The notes under the pieces were generated by a model. It was given only the letters and a program-made list of their open reading frames with translations, was not told the DNA's origin and did not search any database. From Hetaerina americana (lineage: Eukaryota; Arthropoda; Insecta; Odonata; Calopterygidae), in NCBI GenBank assembly GCA_022747635.1, contig JAKTNV010000008.1, forward strand, positions 1,963,001 to 2,027,000: 64,000 nt of DNA, given 5' to 3'. Made by a program: the position numbers and the translations under genes. Of the stretch, positions 63,350 to 64,000 are shown one piece after another; the stretch's first letter is position 1, and every line of letters begins with the position of its first letter.

Positions 63350-63850
63350 TAAAAGGTTAGGATTCATAAAAAGGAGACTTGGAAATTGTAATGAGAGGGT
63401 CAACGAGCTTTGTAATTTCGCGTTAGTTAGGCTCCACCTTGAGTATATTGTAAGTTTATGGGATCCTCACGAAATGGGCTTAATTTGGAACTAGATCGAG
63501 TTCGACGCGGACCAGGTAAGATTGTGAAAACTGGTTATGAGCAAACTAGCAGTGTCACGACACTATTTGAAGAATTAGGGTGGGAGCCACTAGTTGGCCG
63601 AGGTTTAAATACAGGTTAAATTTACTGCGTACTATTTGAGGCAGGTTACTCATCTGAGGATGTCAAGGACATATTACAGCCCCCCTCTTACTATGGTAGA
63701 TCAGATCACCAACGTTAAATCAGGAAGATTTATTATAAAACGGATAGACTTGAAATGTCGTTCTATCCTCATTAGATTAGAGATGAAAATAGAATTTACA
63801 GAAATTGCGTAGGAGATAATTAGAGTTGACATTGTATATATTTTGTCCGT
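63350..63850 (+). pseudogene. LINE family B, RT C-terminal fragment
   Basis: The plus strand reads LGFIKRRLGNCNERVNELCN, FALVRLHLEYIVSLWDPHEM, then with stops and frameshifts EELGWEPLVG and ILQPPSYYGRSDHQ, KTDRLEMSFYPH. This is the same motif order as the copy at 26600-27357 and is the thumb and C-terminal region of a CR1/Jockey-type LINE reverse transcriptase. The catalytic part is not present. Confidence 0.75.
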
Positions 63851-64000
63851 ATCCTGCATGTTAGTTGTTTTATTTATTAAATCCATCTTTTTTCAACAGT
63901 TCAGTAGCACGATTTGAATATACGTATCCCGTTATTGAACACTGTTGCATTCTTTCTTCGTGAGATTAGCGTTTCGGAGTGCGTGGCCAAACCCATACTT

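Overview
This is a eukaryotic window with the character of a large, repeat-rich arthropod genome, most likely an insect; I cannot resolve the order from sequence alone. The evidence is one large exon of the Notch co-activator mastermind, GT-AG introns with no other credible coding exon, and a heavy load of mobile-element debris typical of insects: mariner transposons, non-LTR retrotransposons, tRNA-derived SINEs, and AT or GT microsatellites. There are no operons, CRISPR arrays, or prokaryotic or viral gene blocks.

Layout. Positions 1-10964 are non-coding, with a 3' scrap of a LINE at about 588-735, one tRNA-like SINE head, and several C/T-rich islands. Positions 10965-11284 form a perfect palindrome built around an AT repeat, directly beside the 3' end of a LINE on the minus strand (11288-12280), which is in turn cut off by a second AT repeat (12281-12525). 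The mastermind exon lies at 18083-20584 on the plus strand; its upstream and downstream exons are not in the window, so the flanks are probably introns of the same gene. Downstream sit a second piece of the same LINE (21140-21663), a LINE of another family (26600-27357 and again at 63350-63850), several SINEs (22-42 kb), a dispersed repeat present in opposite orientations at 27.65 and 38.5 kb, three mariner elements of different ages (35.6, 44.8 and 48.4 kb), and a foldback element at 62.6 kb.

The most notable objects are: (i) a structurally complete mariner element (44781-46109) with an uninterrupted 348-residue transposase, a DD34D triad, TA duplications and unusually long inverted repeats of about 150 bp that include the transposase C-terminal codons; (ii) the perfect 320-bp palindrome; (iii) a mariner deletion derivative that keeps its inverted repeats and an open DNA-binding-domain frame but has lost the catalytic domain; and (iv) a repeat whose 56-bp core is identical in two copies that are otherwise diverged.

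Most long open frames here are chance frames in GC-rich, C/T-rich low-complexity sequence and are not annotated as genes. Boundaries of decayed repeats are approximate, and repeat-family names could not be checked against a library.
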